The notes: generated from the sequence alone by a model not told the origin. A stretch of 64,000 nt of DNA from Heliopora coerulea (GCA_030142905.1 JASJOG010000117.1:248001-312000); one strand, 5' to 3'. Shown: positions 1 through 12,457, counted from the stretch's first letter. Translations and numbers: made by a program.

Positions 1-598
1 CCAAACAACGAACGCAATCGATCGAGCAAATATCTCAACAGCCGACAGCGGAGAAACAAAACATTATACATGTATAAGCATGACAGCAAACCCCTACAAA
101 GAACGCTACAGAAACCGCACAAAATCTTTCAAAGATAAGAAATACGCGAACTAAACGGAGCTATCTAAGTACATTTGGGACCTTAAGGAAAAGAAGAGAA
201 TTTTTACTATCCAATGGGAGATTTTGAAACCGGTCGCGATATATACGATCGGAGCAAAGTGATGCAACCTTTGCTTAGACGAAAAACTATATATTTTGAA
301 AGCGGACAAAAGAGCCCTCTTAAACAAAAGGTCAGAACATGTGTCGAAATGCCTACACCAAAACAAATTCAGCATCTCTAAATTCAGCCCCGTAGAAGAA
401 AGAAGTGACGAGTCATCCAGCCTCCCATGCACCATAGCAACGCCACCGATAATGAAAAGGAAAGCCCCACCGGATACCTGAAGATTGTGAACAACGTGAA
501 ACTCGGAGTAGGAACGTGAGGACTCTGTAATATCTCAATGTAAACTAGCTCTACCATATGGTGTTGAGCACTCTATTGGTTTTCGCAAATGCCACTTT
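1..598. other. No gene recognised
   Basis: Short open frames here show no recognisable domain, and no transposon terminus was identified. I see nothing assignable. Confidence 0.5.
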
Positions 599-658
<60 letters not shown>

Positions 659-663
659 CTTTC

Positions 664-700
<37 letters not shown>
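599..700. repeat. CT dinucleotide microsatellite
   Basis: About 100 bp of (CT)n, interrupted by a short CGCTCTTTCCCTTT stretch near 656-670. It is a simple-sequence repeat with no sign of coding function. Confidence 0.97.
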
Positions 701-703
<3 letters not shown>

Positions 704-719
704 CATTGTTAAATATATA

Positions 720-790
720 TATTTACCTTGATAAAGGGGCTGGATCCCCGAAACGTTAATTTTATAGCAATAAAGTTTTTAAACTGAGTT
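720..790 (+). other. Penelope-like element terminus, possible hammerhead relic
   Basis: The stretch contains GGGG-CTGGAT-CCCC followed by GAAACGTT and then an AATAAAG-type signal. A short GC stem directly followed by GAAAC(G/A) is typical of the terminal repeats of Penelope-like retroelements, which are known to carry hammerhead ribozyme motifs. The 5' half of the catalytic core (CUGANGA) is only partly matched (TTGATAAA), so any ribozyme would be inactive. A Penelope-type reverse transcriptase fragment lies 250 bp downstream on the other strand. Confidence 0.4.
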
Positions 791-1022
791 TTTGATTTAA
801 ATTTAATGTTTTACTTGGTTGGAGGAAGGATTCTGACTGTCTGGTTGATAAAGATCAAGCCGCTTAAAAAATGACAAATAAGCACGGGTTTTTTTAGCGA
901 TTGTTTAGCTATAGGGATTCCATGAAAATAAAGCTACAAAACAGTGGACCCGTATTTGGATAAACCACATGTATGCAGAATAAGAAATACGATCCACTTG
1001 AGCTTTTTTCGAAAAAGTAAGT

Positions 1023-1469
1023 TTAAAATCTACTTGACGTCAACAATGATTCTCTGATTCTCCATCGTTTACCACTCCGTCTGACCTTATGAAGCGTTAT
1101 AACGTTCACTGAATATGCAAATACTGCTGTGAAGGCTACTGTGGGTTTGTTTGCGACATATTTCCACGGCGATGGCGTGGCGTTTCTAGACACCAAGGTG
1201 TCAAGGAAGGCAATTTGGCCTCCGTTCTCATGCTCAAATTTAAAAGTAATTTTAGGATCGATTGGATAAAGCGATTGATAAAAATTGTTGATTGAAACAG
1301 TTTTTATAATGGTGAAATGGTCATCCACATAGAGTTTCCAAAACTTGGATGGATTTCGAGAACTTTGGATGGCCTGATCTTCGATTGTGATGAGTTCCAT
1401 GCACAAGTTAGCCACAGCGACACTAACAGGGTTTCCTTGACAACTTGGTATCCAGAAACTCCAGCTCAA
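1023..1469 (-). pseudogene. Penelope-like reverse transcriptase fragment
   Basis: The 148-residue frame shows the core of a Penelope-like (PLE) reverse transcriptase in order: a GNPVSVAVANLCMEL block, then FWKLYVDDHFTIIK with the catalytic YVDD, then GGQIAFLDTLVSRN, which is the hallmark LAFLDTxVxR segment of this group. The N-terminal fingers, the thumb and the GIY-YIG endonuclease of a full element are missing, so this is a truncated relic. The ATG-like start is not a true start. The frame ends after a degenerate stretch with no family similarity. Assignment to PLE rather than another retroelement rests on the FLDT and VVANLxME motifs and is fairly secure. Confidence 0.75.
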
Positions 1470-2114
1470 TCACCGTGGACGTATGTCATAAACGAACCCA
1501 CTCAGATCACTACCTGGACACCAAAAATGATTTCAGGATTAATGAAAAGAGCAGAAAATGACAGAACTCCTTCTCCAGAAGAACTAGTTGGCAAGTTTTT
1601 CACAATAGTTCATCCAGACGTCTCACCCAAAGGTTATGCAGTGTTACTAATATACATCCGAGGTCTAACCGAGCCTTCATGTAGAATGTCAAAGAAGTGT
1701 CACATTAGAGTCCAAAACAAACCCATGAAAACTTTAGGTCAGTCTTTCAGTGGCGAAGCTAGCGGTCATGCTGGTCATGCTGAGCATGACCAAAAAATAT
1801 TCCAGAGTTAAGAATTTTTTTAACATGCTTGAAAATGGAAGTTTGGTTCGAAATTGTTTTATAAAAATCGAATGCGGCGTCAGTGAATTATTCGATGTGT
1901 TACATGCATTGGTGACTGTGGCAAGTCATGCTCATCTCAGATAGCAGGACCTGGCTGAAATTTGCGCGTCATTGGATTGGCTCAATTATTCCTTGCGCAT
2001 GTGTACCTTGCCAATTTTGGGCTTCAGGTCATGCTCATTTCTAATAGCACGACTCTTGTTATTAAAAATTCAGTAGCACTACTAGTAGCAAACAAATAGC
2101 GAATAATTGCGAAT
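1470..2114. other. Unassigned stretch with an open frame
   Basis: A plus-strand frame covers 1317-1811. Its first half overlaps the reverse transcriptase and is a shadow. Its second half, from about 1480, reads as plausible protein with no domain I recognise. There is a small inverted motif at about 1767-1791 (GGTCATGCTGGTCATGCTGAGCATGACC). I do not call a gene. Confidence 0.4.
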
Positions 2115-4271
2115 ATGGATCAAAGTCAATCATGCGGATCTTCGGAAGTTCATGCCGACGGGGACGTTATATCTCAGCTCCTGAGGAAGTCTTTTACTGC
2201 CAGAAATGTGAGCGAGCAGAAAGTTATCGTTGGTCAAAGATCTATGCCGAAGCTTACGATGAAGACGAGGGACAGGATGTTCCAAGAGGTTTGGTACACG
2301 AAGAAGGATTGGCTATGTGGTAGTGAAAACAAGAAGCGTCTCTTTTGCTGGCCTTGCTTGCTCTTTCGACCTGGAGTTTCGCAAACCTGGACATGCTCTG
2401 GTTATTCCAACATGCAAGGCTTTCTGTCCGATTGCAAGAAGTCGCACATGGAGCCTACAAAATGTGGAAAACCTTTGATATGTCTCAGAGGGTCGATATA
2501 TCGTTTTTGAGAGCCAGAAGAGAGGCAGTCGAGCGGCATAATGAAGAGGTAAGGCAAAACTGAGAGATGCTGAAAACTCTTTCTGAAGCTGTCCTCTATT
2601 TGGCTAGACAAGAATTAGCGTTCAAGGGCCATGATGAATCAAGCACAAGTTTAAATAAGGGTAACTACAGAGAATTATTAGAATGCATGGCAAAGTTTGA
2701 TTCCGTTTTCGAGCGCCGTCTGCATGGAAAGCTGGCTGGTTCAAAAAGACCAGATGCTGGAGGAGTTTTTACAGGTGTCTCAGCAGACGTCCAAAATGAT
2801 CTGATTGAATGCATAGATTCAGTAATTCAAGATCAAATTGATCAAGAAATCAAAGATTGTACATTCTGTAGTATCCAGGTTGATGAAACAACAGATGTGT
2901 CAACAAAAGAGCAACTTAGTGTAATCATTCTTTTGGATAGAAATGGTGAAGTTGTTGAAAGATTTTTAAAGTTTTTCAACGTAAGTGAAGATAGGACTGC
3001 ACCTGCAATACGTGCCATTGTGAAGGAGATCCTGGGCAAGCATGCTGATGCTTTAAAAGAAAAGTTAGTGATGCAGACATATGATGGTGCAACTGTAATG
3101 GCTGGTCATATTACTGGTGTGCAGACTCTTGTTCGTCAGGATTACCCTTTTGCCTATTTTTTCCACAGTGCAGCCCACAGATTAAACCTTGTCTTGTGCC
3201 AATCTGCATCACGAATTCCAGCCATCAAAGCCTTTTTTGCCAATGTTACTGCCTTCAGTAATTTCACAAGTGTTAGCTCCAAAAGGAAGGCACTTTTTAG
3301 TTCACATGACATTGATATTCCAAGCTCTGGTGAAACAAGATGGTATTATCGATCTCGTACAATTTCTGTAATTTTTAATAAATACCAGGCCATAGTTGAT
3401 GTTCTGGAGGAGATTTTGGAACAACCTCAAAGCTGGGATGACACAAGCTTAACTCAGGCAAGTGGCTTACTTCAATACCTTAACAGTTTCATTTTCTGCT
3501 TTTTTATGTGCTTGTTCAACAAAATATTGGACCAGTCATTAGTATTATACAGTTTTCTCCAAAACAGATTCTGATTTCTCTTTTGGAGTTGGAAAAGTGC
3601 AAAATTTTATAAATTTCCTTTCTGAGATTCGCACAGATGAAGCCTTCGATGACTGCTTTAGTGTTACAGTGAGTATAGTTGGACAACCATCTTCAAGATC
3701 TGACAGGAAGCATAACTACAAACAGCTATATTTTGAGATAATTGATACAATTATGACTATGTTGAATGACCGGTTTGCTGATTGTGCCACCTTTGAATTT
3801 CTTGACTTGGTAAATCCTCAATTTCTCTCACACTGGCAAAATAATGCCCCTCATAATAAATTACAGCTCTTAAATGACAAATATGGACCACTCTTTGATA
3901 TCTCAACACTTGAAAGCCAACTGCTTTTCATTTACAAAGATCCTGATTTTCACAAAGAAAGCCCAGTGAAGCTCTTGCAGTATATATTTCATTTTAATTT
4001 ACACCCAAGTGTCCCTGAGGTGGTTAAGCTTCTGAAGCTGAATGCTGTCGTTGCTGTTTCAACTGCATCAGTGGAAAGATCCTTTTCTTGCCTGAGAAGA
4101 GTGAAAAGCTATGTTCGTGGTAAAATGAGTGAAGAACGCCTTGGTTCTTTATGCAGAATATCTATTCATAAAGACATATTGAAGGAAAAGGAGGACCGAA
4201 ATGAGCTTCACAACTTGATAACAGAAAAGTTCATTGCAAAACCAAGGAGACTTAATTTTCTCTATAAATAA
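2115..4271 (+). pseudogene. hAT transposase relic (TTF-type finger, DUF4371, hAT dimerisation)
   Basis: Four plus-strand frames together give one hAT-superfamily transposase of the ZMYM1-like type. At 2115-2510 there is an N-terminal TTF/BED-like finger (KKRLFCWPCLLF, then a Cys/His-rich end). At 2567-3574 lies the DUF4371/RNase-H-like region, with the acidic block CSIQVDETTDVS, the MQTYDGATVMAG block and a CHS/FHSAAHRLNLVL block. At 3597-4271 is the C-terminal hAT dimerisation domain (VVAVSTASVERSFSCLRRVKSYVRGKMSEERL). The frames are joined by frameshifts near 2510-2567 and by a shift plus short loss near 3470-3600, so the protein cannot be made intact. I could not fix the element's terminal inverted repeats or its 8-bp target duplication. 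Confidence 0.88.
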
Positions 4272-4319
4272 ACATGTGGTCAACTTAGATTCCATCATCT
4301 CTCCAACTCTGAAAGAGAA

Positions 4320-5094
4320 ATCAATGTCAAATTGAAACATTGCTTCATGGTTCCATGCCACTTTCAAGTCTAGCACTACTCAAAGACTTAATTGTCAGCC
4401 TGAATCATGACATTCACCCATTTAGTAAATTAACTTTTGATGTGGCTTATTATTATATGACTTGTTGCTGATTAAAAGGACAACTTGCTGTGTGAAGTAT
4501 CAGTTTCCCCATGGCATTTTCAAGTTTGTGAAGGACATCCTGTATCATCTGGAATATTATGACATTTATGCATTCAGAAAGATAATTTTTGATATGGTGC
4601 ATTATATGATGACTTTTTGCTGATTAACTAGACAACATGCTGTATGAAGTTTCAGTTTTCCCATGGTATTTTCAAGTTTGTGATAAACTTCTTCTGTTAT
4701 CTGGAATATTATGACATTTATGCATTCAGTCAGATCATTTTTAATGTGGTACATTATTATGATGAATTTTTTGCTGATTACATAGACAAGTTGCTGTGTG
4801 AAGTGTCAGTTTCCCTATGGCATTGTCAAGTTTGTGAAGAGCTTCCTGTATCATATGGAGCATAATGACGTTTTCCCCTATTTAATCGGACCATTTTTAA
4901 TGTGGTACGTTGTTATATGATGAACTTTTTGCTGATTAAATAGACAAGTTGCTGTATGAAGTGTCAGTTTCCCGAATGACATGTTCAAGTTTGTGAAGGA
5001 CTTCCTGTGTCATCTGGAATATTATGACATTTATGCATTCAGTCAGATCATTTTTAATATGGTACATTATCATGATGAATTTTTTGCTCATTAA
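4320..5094. repeat. Tandem repeat array, ~150-bp unit (left part)
   Basis: About four to five diverged copies of a ~150-bp unit. Each carries GACAAGTTGCTGTRTGAAG, CAGTTTCC, TTCAAGTTTGTGAAGGAC, CATCTGGAATATTATGACAT and TTTTTGCTGATTAA. The array begins just after the hAT coding region and may be its subterminal repeats or an independent satellite. It is interrupted by the Harbinger element and resumes at 9788. Confidence 0.9.
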
Positions 5095-5347
5095 GGCCCC
5101 GTCCTCACGTATACGTTTTCAAGCGAAAACGGAGACTTTTTTTTATCCGTTTTCGCCTTCCGTCCACACGTAAACGCTGAATCAGTGTTTTCGAAAGCAC
5201 CGAAAACGGAGACTTTTGAAAACGGGTTTGAAAGCGGAGACTTTTGAAAACGGTCCGTTGCCGTGTGGACGGGCGAAAACGGAGACTTTTGAAAACGGTG
5301 TTGGACCCAGTCTGCTAAGTAGAGCATTTCCATGATGGCGTACAAAT

Positions 5348-6607
5348 TTGATTTTCGCTGTAATTTTGCAGTTGGTTTCAAGCTTAGCGACTTGTCTCCA
5401 ACTCAACTTAGCGTTCATAAATCTTCAAGAGCAACATATTCGACGAACGCGCGATATAGCAAAGTTGCTGTTTCTTGCGAGTTCGAACACAAGACTAAAG
5501 AGGCTAAGAAAGAAAGCGAGGAAGAGAAGGTTCTGGATAAAACCTGGGAGAACAAGCGCTTGGTGAGACAATTTTATATCTAACAAAGTTTTACCGTCAG
5601 AGTGGAAGGATAATTTCAGGATGAGCAAGGATTCGTTATACAAACTAAGTGAATAGATACGTCCCTATATACAGGGAAAGTGTACAGTAATGAGAGAACC
5701 TATTGATGTGGTTAAACAAGTAGCATGTACGCTCTACTACCTTTCCGATGAAGGTCGTTACCGGAAAACAGCGAACACGTTTGGTCTGTCGCGGCAAGTG
5801 GTCTCAAATATAATAAGGAGAGTGTGTAAAGCCATTACAGTTCACCTTGGGCCAAGGTATTTTAGACTCCCCTTTACAGAAGGTGAAGTTCAGGAACTGG
5901 TAACGAAGTTTTTTGAAAAATATGGCATACTGCAGTGTATAGGAGCCATTGATGGAACACACATTGATATAAAACAACCCTCTGTAAATTCTACTGACTA
6001 CATAAATAGCAAGACCGGGTATTCTTTAAATGTACAGGCCACCTGTGATCATCAGTATCGTTTTAAGGATGTTGTAGTTAAATGGCCAGGGAGTGTCCAC
6101 GATGCTAGAATGTTTGCCAACTCTAAAATAAATGAGTTTCTGAGAGATGGAAAGATACCATAAAATGAAAGAAAAGTTTTGCCAGATGAAGATCCCATTC
6201 CAGTTTTCCTCCTGGGAGATCCAGCATACCCTCTTTTACCTTATGTCATAAAAGAATATGCTGGTGGTAGCACAACTCAGCAGGAGCAGTATTTTGGATT
6301 GACTCTTTGTCAAGGTAGAATGGTTATTGAATGTGCGTTTGGCCGTCTAAAGGCAAGGTTTGGAGCATTACGGAGGTGTATGGATATCAATTTAGATGAT
6401 TTCCCATTTGTCATTTATGCTTGTTTTGTTTTACATAACTTCTGTGAAATAAACAAGGAAAGTGTAACTAATGAAAGTGTTTTAGCAGCATTAAATTATG
6501 ACAGAGAATTTCAGCCAGCAGTTGTATCAAATAATTATCGAACTGACAGAAATGAAGATGAGGGCAAAAGGGTTAAAAAAGTTCTTACCAGATATTTTGA
6601 TCCTTAA
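5348..6607 (+). pseudogene. Harbinger (HARBI1-like) DDE transposase
   Basis: An N-terminal segment near 5510-5566 (RKRRFWIKPGRTSAW) is the conserved Harbinger lead-in. The main domain is 5690-6163 plus 6179-6607. It contains a helix-turn-helix-like block ([20 protein letters not shown]), the first catalytic aspartate in [10 protein letters not shown], a [11 protein letters not shown] block, then [11 protein letters not shown] with the second aspartate, and [16 protein letters not shown] with the catalytic glutamate. A stop and frame change split the two halves near 6163-6179, and further stops lie between 5566 and 5690, so it is inactive as it stands. All DDE residues are still visible, so decay looks moderate. 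Confidence 0.92.
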
Positions 6608-7434
6608 TTTTGATGGTGTTGAAACAATTTGTTTATATTTAGAGGTCAAAGATTATTTGCACATACAAATGCTGCTTATGTGCAAATAAATTTTGCCAAC
6701 TTATCTTGCACACAAGCACATTTTGTTTATGAGCAGATTGAAAACAGATTTATAAATCTTAGGCAAATGTGGTAACCTGAAAACAATGCTAGTCAGGATA
6801 ATGCTATGGCAGCAGTTTTGGCATGCCACACAAACACAGTACAAGCCATTTCACTTGTTTTGATGTCAATTTAACTCAGGCATCTTTGTTATTGTTTGCT
6901 AAAAAGCTGATAACATGTATCTAGGAACACCCTGAGCATAACCAGTAGTTTTTAGGTTACTATCTGTCATAAATCAATAAGATCTATAAGGTCTGGGATT
7001 TCCAAAATCTTTGCATATACAAGCAGAGGTGACCAACACTGACTGTATGAAATAATTTAAGCAAATATTAGTATTCAAATTTAACACATGCCAACCTGGT
7101 TTGGAATTGAAATGTGATAATTTTTCTAATACAGAACTTTATGATTGTGGATACACCATTTAAGGTCCTATGTATTGGCCTAGTTTGGAGAAATGTGTAA
7201 TCTCTTTAACTAGTACTTCAAATCAGGTACCTAATACAATGTGTATAGTTAAAATGGCTTTTTTCCATAGGTTTGCCTTTTGCATTAGCAAATAACTAAA
7301 TTATGAACAGAACTACAGTCTACAATGTCTAACAAAAACAAATTTTACTTGACCTTATGTCAAAACTGCCTGCTGTTATACTGATAAGTAGTGTTTTTAT
7401 AAGCTCTCTGTTACCATAGTTGCATCCTTTAGTT
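6608..7434. other. Harbinger internal non-coding region
   Basis: This lies between the 3' ends of the two convergent Harbinger genes. It is AT-rich with no open frame of note. Confidence 0.6.
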
Positions 7435-8548
7435 TCAGTTATTTTCACTCTGATCAGGTATGAAAAGGTCTCTGTATGAAAGCTGGCTGTTTGGATTAGT
7501 TAAAGTAGATAAAGGGGTTGACCATGGTATATTACTTGATATGTTCTGGTATGTACCTGTATAATTACCACTGTCCAGACCATATTGTGGCATCTGATAG
7601 AGCTGTGGAGGCTGAGGCTGGGCTGGTGATGGTATAAGATTTTTCAATATAGAAAATCCATCTGATATGGAGCTTGTCAGTCTCTCAATTTAGGAAGAAA
7701 GTCTTTTTGTATTTTCTGCATATTCCTTTCCCATGTTGTTCATCTTGTCCATTAGTTGTTTCTTGAGATGATTATCTTCTTGGGCATAGTTCAACATTTG
7801 CACCTCAGCAGATAATTTCCGTTTTAACTTTTCTTTTCTGTAGTTTGTCAATTTTGAATCCAGCATATCTCAGCGTTCACTTACTGAACTACTTGATGTT
7901 GATGATGATGGTGAGGGTGCACTTCTGTAACTTTCACTAGTGAGTGATGGTGTAGCAGGTCATGGTAAACTGCCTTCAGCTTCTTCATCATTAGAGTGCA
8001 AACACTGCTCATTACTGGGACTGTCAGCATTTGTTGCCTCCAATAATGAAGGTGAACATGAAATGCTGGGCTGTATAGAGTCAGATTGTATTTCAAATAT
8101 TTCATTTTTTTTCTATTCCAGACTGTAAGGTATCTGTGGCCGGAGATCCACCGCAAATTCTTTCACAGTGCCCAAAATAAAGGAGAACCACTCTGCCATG
8201 GCCACTTTTTCTTCCTGAATCAACAGCCTGTCTGTATTTCACTCTGATTGCTTTCAGCTTTGTTGTAATAGCAGCCTAAGTCAGGTCATCGGGATTATGG
8301 GGGTAATCTTTCCCTAGTTTGACTGCCTCTTCCTAACTGCTAGGGTATCGCTCCTTGAACAGTTGTAGAATGTCATTGTACTTACTTTGATATGATTCCC
8401 AGTCGGTGCCGGCCATGACTTTTGACACTTTGTAGTCATTTGTAACGCTAAGTAACAATTCAACCTCGTCGTCTGACCACACGAAGACTTCTTTATTTGC
8501 GTCACTTTCCTTGGACTTGTTGTTTTGCTTTTTTTTGGCTTTTGACAT
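7435..8548 (-). pseudogene. Harbinger Myb/SANT-like DNA-binding protein
   Basis: The start is chosen at the ATG at 8548 (MSKAKKKQNNKSKES). The N-terminal Myb/SANT-like trihelix has VFVWSDDEVELLLSVTNDYK and DWESYQSKYNDILQLFKERYP. A basic segment, a Ser/Pro/His-rich linker, a coiled-coil-like KLKRKLSAEVQMLNYAQEDNH stretch and a Pro/Gln/Tyr-rich tail ending FIPDQSENN follow. In Harbinger elements this second protein binds the transposon ends and helps bring the transposase into the nucleus. Several in-frame stops and at least one frame change (around 8330, 8275, 7960 and 7690) make it a pseudogene. A similar trihelix gene lies at 13.3-28.5 kb in this window. Confidence 0.85.
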
Positions 8549-9134
8549 GTTAAATATGCGCAATAATACAGCACTTAAATACAGTTTACGTACCAACTGC
8601 AACCGTACCAACTGCAACCGTACCAACTGTAAAGTTATTGCAGGCTCAGCTTATCTGAACATGCGCTTAAACACTGAGCGACGCTATAAAATGGTAAGCT
8701 CCTCCCACATTTCTGGCTTCGTATGGCGGTTGCATGTTTCAAACTGGCGGACACGTTGCAGCGTGACTGAACTGGATAGCGTAGAGCTCCACAAGCGTGT
8801 CCTAGAGCCTAAAGCTTACGGAAATACTTTTAAAATGTGTTTTTAAAATACAACTGAACAATATATAAAGCAATAAATGGCTGAACATGCCACATTTACT
8901 GATTTTTCTGGTTGTTATACGTCGTATTATAATCATTCGAGACGTCCTGCGCATCTTCATTCACTTATAGTCATCCTACCCGCGCAGTGTTTGGGCACGA
9001 TTCACATTTTATTACGTCCGCGATGTGTCATAGCCATCTGTATTCTTTTTGGCGCATTCTTGAAGCTTCTAATATTATAAATATAAACAAAAACTGGCGC
9101 CACTTTCAAATTCATTTGTGGCAAATATGCTCGG

Positions 9135-9422
9135 TTGCTCTCAATCAACAGCTCTGCGCAAAGCATAACTCCGCTTTCTGCGGGGCTTAGCAGGTATGAT
9201 CGCAATAAAGCCTACTACCAGAAGAATAAAAGTGCAATTAAAGAGAGCAAGGCCTACTACGGCTTCAAAATGGAAGTGAAACAAGATGAGGAAGGGCGCT
9301 TAGTAGAAGTACGTAAAAAGATCAACACCGTGAGGAATCAGTTGCTGTTCAACGGAAAACCGGCAGGAAATATTGAAGTGATGGAATTGCTCTTGGATTG
9401 TTGGCTCAGTCAAAACAGTTAA
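9135..9422 (+). CDS. Unrecognised ORF inside the Harbinger element
   Basis: A 95-codon frame encodes a charged protein (RYDRNKAYYQKNKSAIKESKAYYG, then KMEVKQDEEGRLVEVRKKI). It lies outside the two standard Harbinger genes, near the right end. The composition is protein-like rather than random, but no family is recognised. It could be a short captured host exon, since an AG precedes the ATG-proximal region and no domain is complete. It may also be chance. Confidence 0.3.
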   Translation: MLSINSSAQSITPLSAGLSRYDRNKAYYQKNKSAIKESKAYYGFKMEVKQDEEGRLVEVRKKINTVRNQLLFNGKPAGNIEVMELLLDCWLSQNS

Positions 9423-9784
9423 AATGGCCAACAGGCGCAAAATACTATCCAGGCAGCAATGTCTTTGCAAACAAATTCACCTCCTATATTCTCCTAAATT
9501 GAACGTGATATATCCGTCCACCGGAAATTAGTCTGAACTCAATTGACCAATAACATGCGACCTTTCCTTAATCATAATTGACAGGCTGACAAACTCAGCC
9601 TCTTCTTATGCGATCGCTCCGTGTTTAACCCGAGGAAGCGTTTTCAACCGTTTTCATCGTTGTCGTGTGGACAGGCAAAAACACTGCAAAAACGATCGTG
9701 TGGACGCAAATACTTTGATCCGTTTTCGGTTTAATGAAAACGGAGACATTTGAAAACGCATACGTGTGGACTGTGGACGTGGCC

Positions 9785-10180
9785 TAAATAGACAAGTTGC
9801 TGTATAAAGGGTCAGTTTCTCGATGACATGTTCAAGTTTGTGAAGGACTTCCTGTATCATCTGGAATATTATGACATTTATGCACTCAGTCAGATCATTT
9901 TTAATATGGTACATTATCATGATGAATTTTTTTGCTGATTAAATAGACAAGTTGCTGTATGAAGTGTCAGTTTCTCAATGACATGTTCAAGTTTGTGAAG
10001 GACTTCCTGTCTCATCTGGAATATTATGACATTTACATATTTAGACAGATTATTTTTGATGTGGTTCATTATTATATGATGACCCTTTTGCTGATTAAAT
10101 AGACAACTTGCAGTGTTAAGTGTCAGAAATATTTATCCAATGACTCTGTTTCTCCATGGCATTTTCAAGCTATTCATTAC
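9785..10180. repeat. Tandem repeat array, ~150-bp unit (right part)
   Basis: More than two further copies of the unit seen at 4320-5094, with AAATAGACAAGTTGCTGT at each junction. The last copy fades out around 10180. The Harbinger element separates the two parts. Confidence 0.9.
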
Positions 10181-12457
10181 TGGGATGACTTACTGCTGGT
10201 TAAAGAAATGCTGAATGCCATTTGTATATCTGCCTGTATGATGTGATAAACTCTGTGAAAAATCTTTACAAAGGAAAGAAAAGCCATTCACAGTGAGACT
10301 AAATGCAAAGAACAAACCCATGAAGGACGTGAGCTGAACTTAGTGCAAAACCAGCACTGAGGACCAATTTACTTACGTATTTTTGGAAGCATAATCATGG
10401 TAAATATTTTACACTTACAGTAAGTCTCCACTTCAGTGTTTAGTTAAACAGTAATTTTGGGCTAGACTTGCTCATGGCCATCTATGTTAGATTCACTCAC
10501 AGCTTTGTCAGTGCTCCTTAAGCGTGGCAATTGGTTCTGACATAAGATAAAACAGCCCAAAATATGTTGTACTTTGCCTACTTTAAACAACATTTTGTGA
10601 TGCTCAGAATGCATAAAAACTATCCTCAAATGCAGGAAATGGCATTTCCGAGACTCCAAATTCCAAAATTTTCCGGTGGAGCATGCCCCCGGTGCCCCCT
10701 AGAGGGGTCTCGCACCTTCGGCGCTCGCACTGACTCTGAAGTCACAATATCATGACCAGTCATTTATAGTCGGCTTCGCCACTGCAGTCTTTAAACTTTA
10801 ATTAGTCTTCTCTCCTTCCGCTCTTCTTCTACTGTTCTCTCACCTTTCCTCCTCTCTCATTGGCTAATCATTTTCCAACACTTTGTAAATATTATTTTAA
10901 TATCCTTACCTTATCCATCATGTATTTCACTTTGAAAATGTTGCGCATCAGCAACGATACGTCAGTAAAGCTTTTATAAACTTACATGTTTTATTTGTCC
11001 TGATTCATCCCGTCATGGCTATTCATATTAGAATCTTGAGCTGGGCCTTAATGTTCATCCTAAGGCTACGATTTCCGTCTGGTAAATCTCTGGTCAATAT
11101 TTTAACAAAACGACTTCCCATCTCCGAAATACAGATCAACAACTGAAGAATTAACCAACGTCATTTAGGAAATTCCATGTCATGCATGACTGTGCGTAGA
11201 GTTACATCGGTGAGATTGGGCGCTGCTTCAATGCAACAAAAAAGGGGGCACATAAAATACCCATAAAGTTGACATATTAAACTGAGGCGAATAAACAATA
11301 TATACCGACTTACTCTGGTAAAAACCTGGCCGAATACTACACGTACGCTACTGACAGTAGGCTAGCCTGGTCAAAACAAGTTGACATAAAGTCAAGTTCT
11401 ATGTCGAGGTCCTAAAAAATGTACATTTTGATTATTTTGCAAGTTAACAACTTTCACAGTAAAAGTTTCTAAACATTTTTTGAGCTAGCACTAAGAGCTG
11501 GAGATAATGCTACTGCAAAACAACATATAAAACGAGTTCAAAATATTACTCTCACATAAAATTACTCTCACGAATATCTGTCAGGCCTGATTGGAGTTTT
11601 AACTTTTTAACAAAACACTGTAATATATCGTACAATTCCATCATAAATCGTGAGTTTTGTTTTATCCTGTAGCAACTGTAGAATTTCTATCATATACCTT
11701 TCTTGAATTATGACTTCCCTTTTAATATGGTAGGTTCTAGCTGTTTTCTTGGTTCTCCCTTCAATGCCTCATCTCTAGACGAGACAAACGTAAAGACAAA
11801 CAAAATAATTGTTCATTTTTGTGTCAGTGGATAGTCGAGGTTGGTGTAGTTTTGAGAAAGACTGTTGGTGACTGACGTTTGGACGGGCTTAGTGGTGGTC
11901 ATAGTGGTGAATGAATTTTCATAACATGATATATTAAAACGTTTTTTCCTTTGTCTTTAGGTTCACAAGATGAAGTATCGGGAGGTCTTGTGGCACTTTC
12001 TGTTTTTTGTCTAATTGTTTGCAGCATTAACATGATAAAGGAATTGATACAGGTTTGTTCTGTCCAATCAATTATTAATCCTTGTTCAACAAAAAATTCA
12101 AACCTTAAGTAAACAATCTTGCTGACAATAAGTGACAAAAAATATTATGCTTCTAATTCTTTGACGTTCAGCAGATTGTAAGTAATGGCGAGAAAAATCT
12201 AGCCAACTTCGTGTGATCATTCATTGTGTATCAACGGACCGTGGAATCTAGTGCGAGGAAAAAAGCAATTATTCCATGTAAAATATCCTGAAAATTCCGT
12301 AAAAAAAGAGTTGGTTTTGACCCCAAATTCAAAAAGGTTGACTAAACTGAGATAAAACTAAAGATTAAACAGTCTCCAGTTGAACAATATACGGTACTTC
12401 GGCTTTAACGAGTTGATCTCATGAAATAGTTTTTGTTCATACGGCTAAGCTTATCGT
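10181..12457. other. No gene recognised; transposon debris
   Basis: No convincing coding region. A GC-rich motif at 10680-10735 (CATGCCCCCGGTGCCCCC, then a CGCACC-TTCGGCGC stretch) resembles the 3' part of degraded hAT-type elements in invertebrates. At 11820-11910 there is a diverged single copy of the repeat that forms the palindromic retroposon at 51.9 kb (GAGAAAGACTGTTGGTGACTGACGTTT). Confidence 0.5.

Larger units (their letters stand above)
5095..9784. mobile_element. PIF/Harbinger DNA transposon, complete ends
   Basis: The 4.69-kb element begins GGCCCCGTCC and ends GGACGTGGCC. The ends are imperfect terminal inverted repeats that continue inward with ACGTATACG/ACGTATGCG, GTTTTCAA and GGAGAC blocks. 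TAA flanks it at 5092-5094 and 9785-9787, the 3-bp TWA duplication typical of PIF/Harbinger. Removing the element and one TAA restores the tandem-repeat unit exactly. It carries the usual two genes: a DDE transposase on the plus strand and a Myb/SANT-like protein on the minus strand. Clusters of GAAAACGGAGACTTTTGAAAACGG subterminal repeats lie near both ends (5120-5310 and 9640-9770). Confidence 0.95.

Noticed and set aside
1317..1811. 164-codon plus-strand ORF
   Set aside because: The first half is the shadow of the Penelope-like reverse transcriptase on the other strand; the second half has no family match or splice evidence.
4320..10180. Tandem repeats as a possible CRISPR array
   Set aside because: Whole ~150-bp units repeat with gradual divergence and no unique spacers, in a eukaryotic context.
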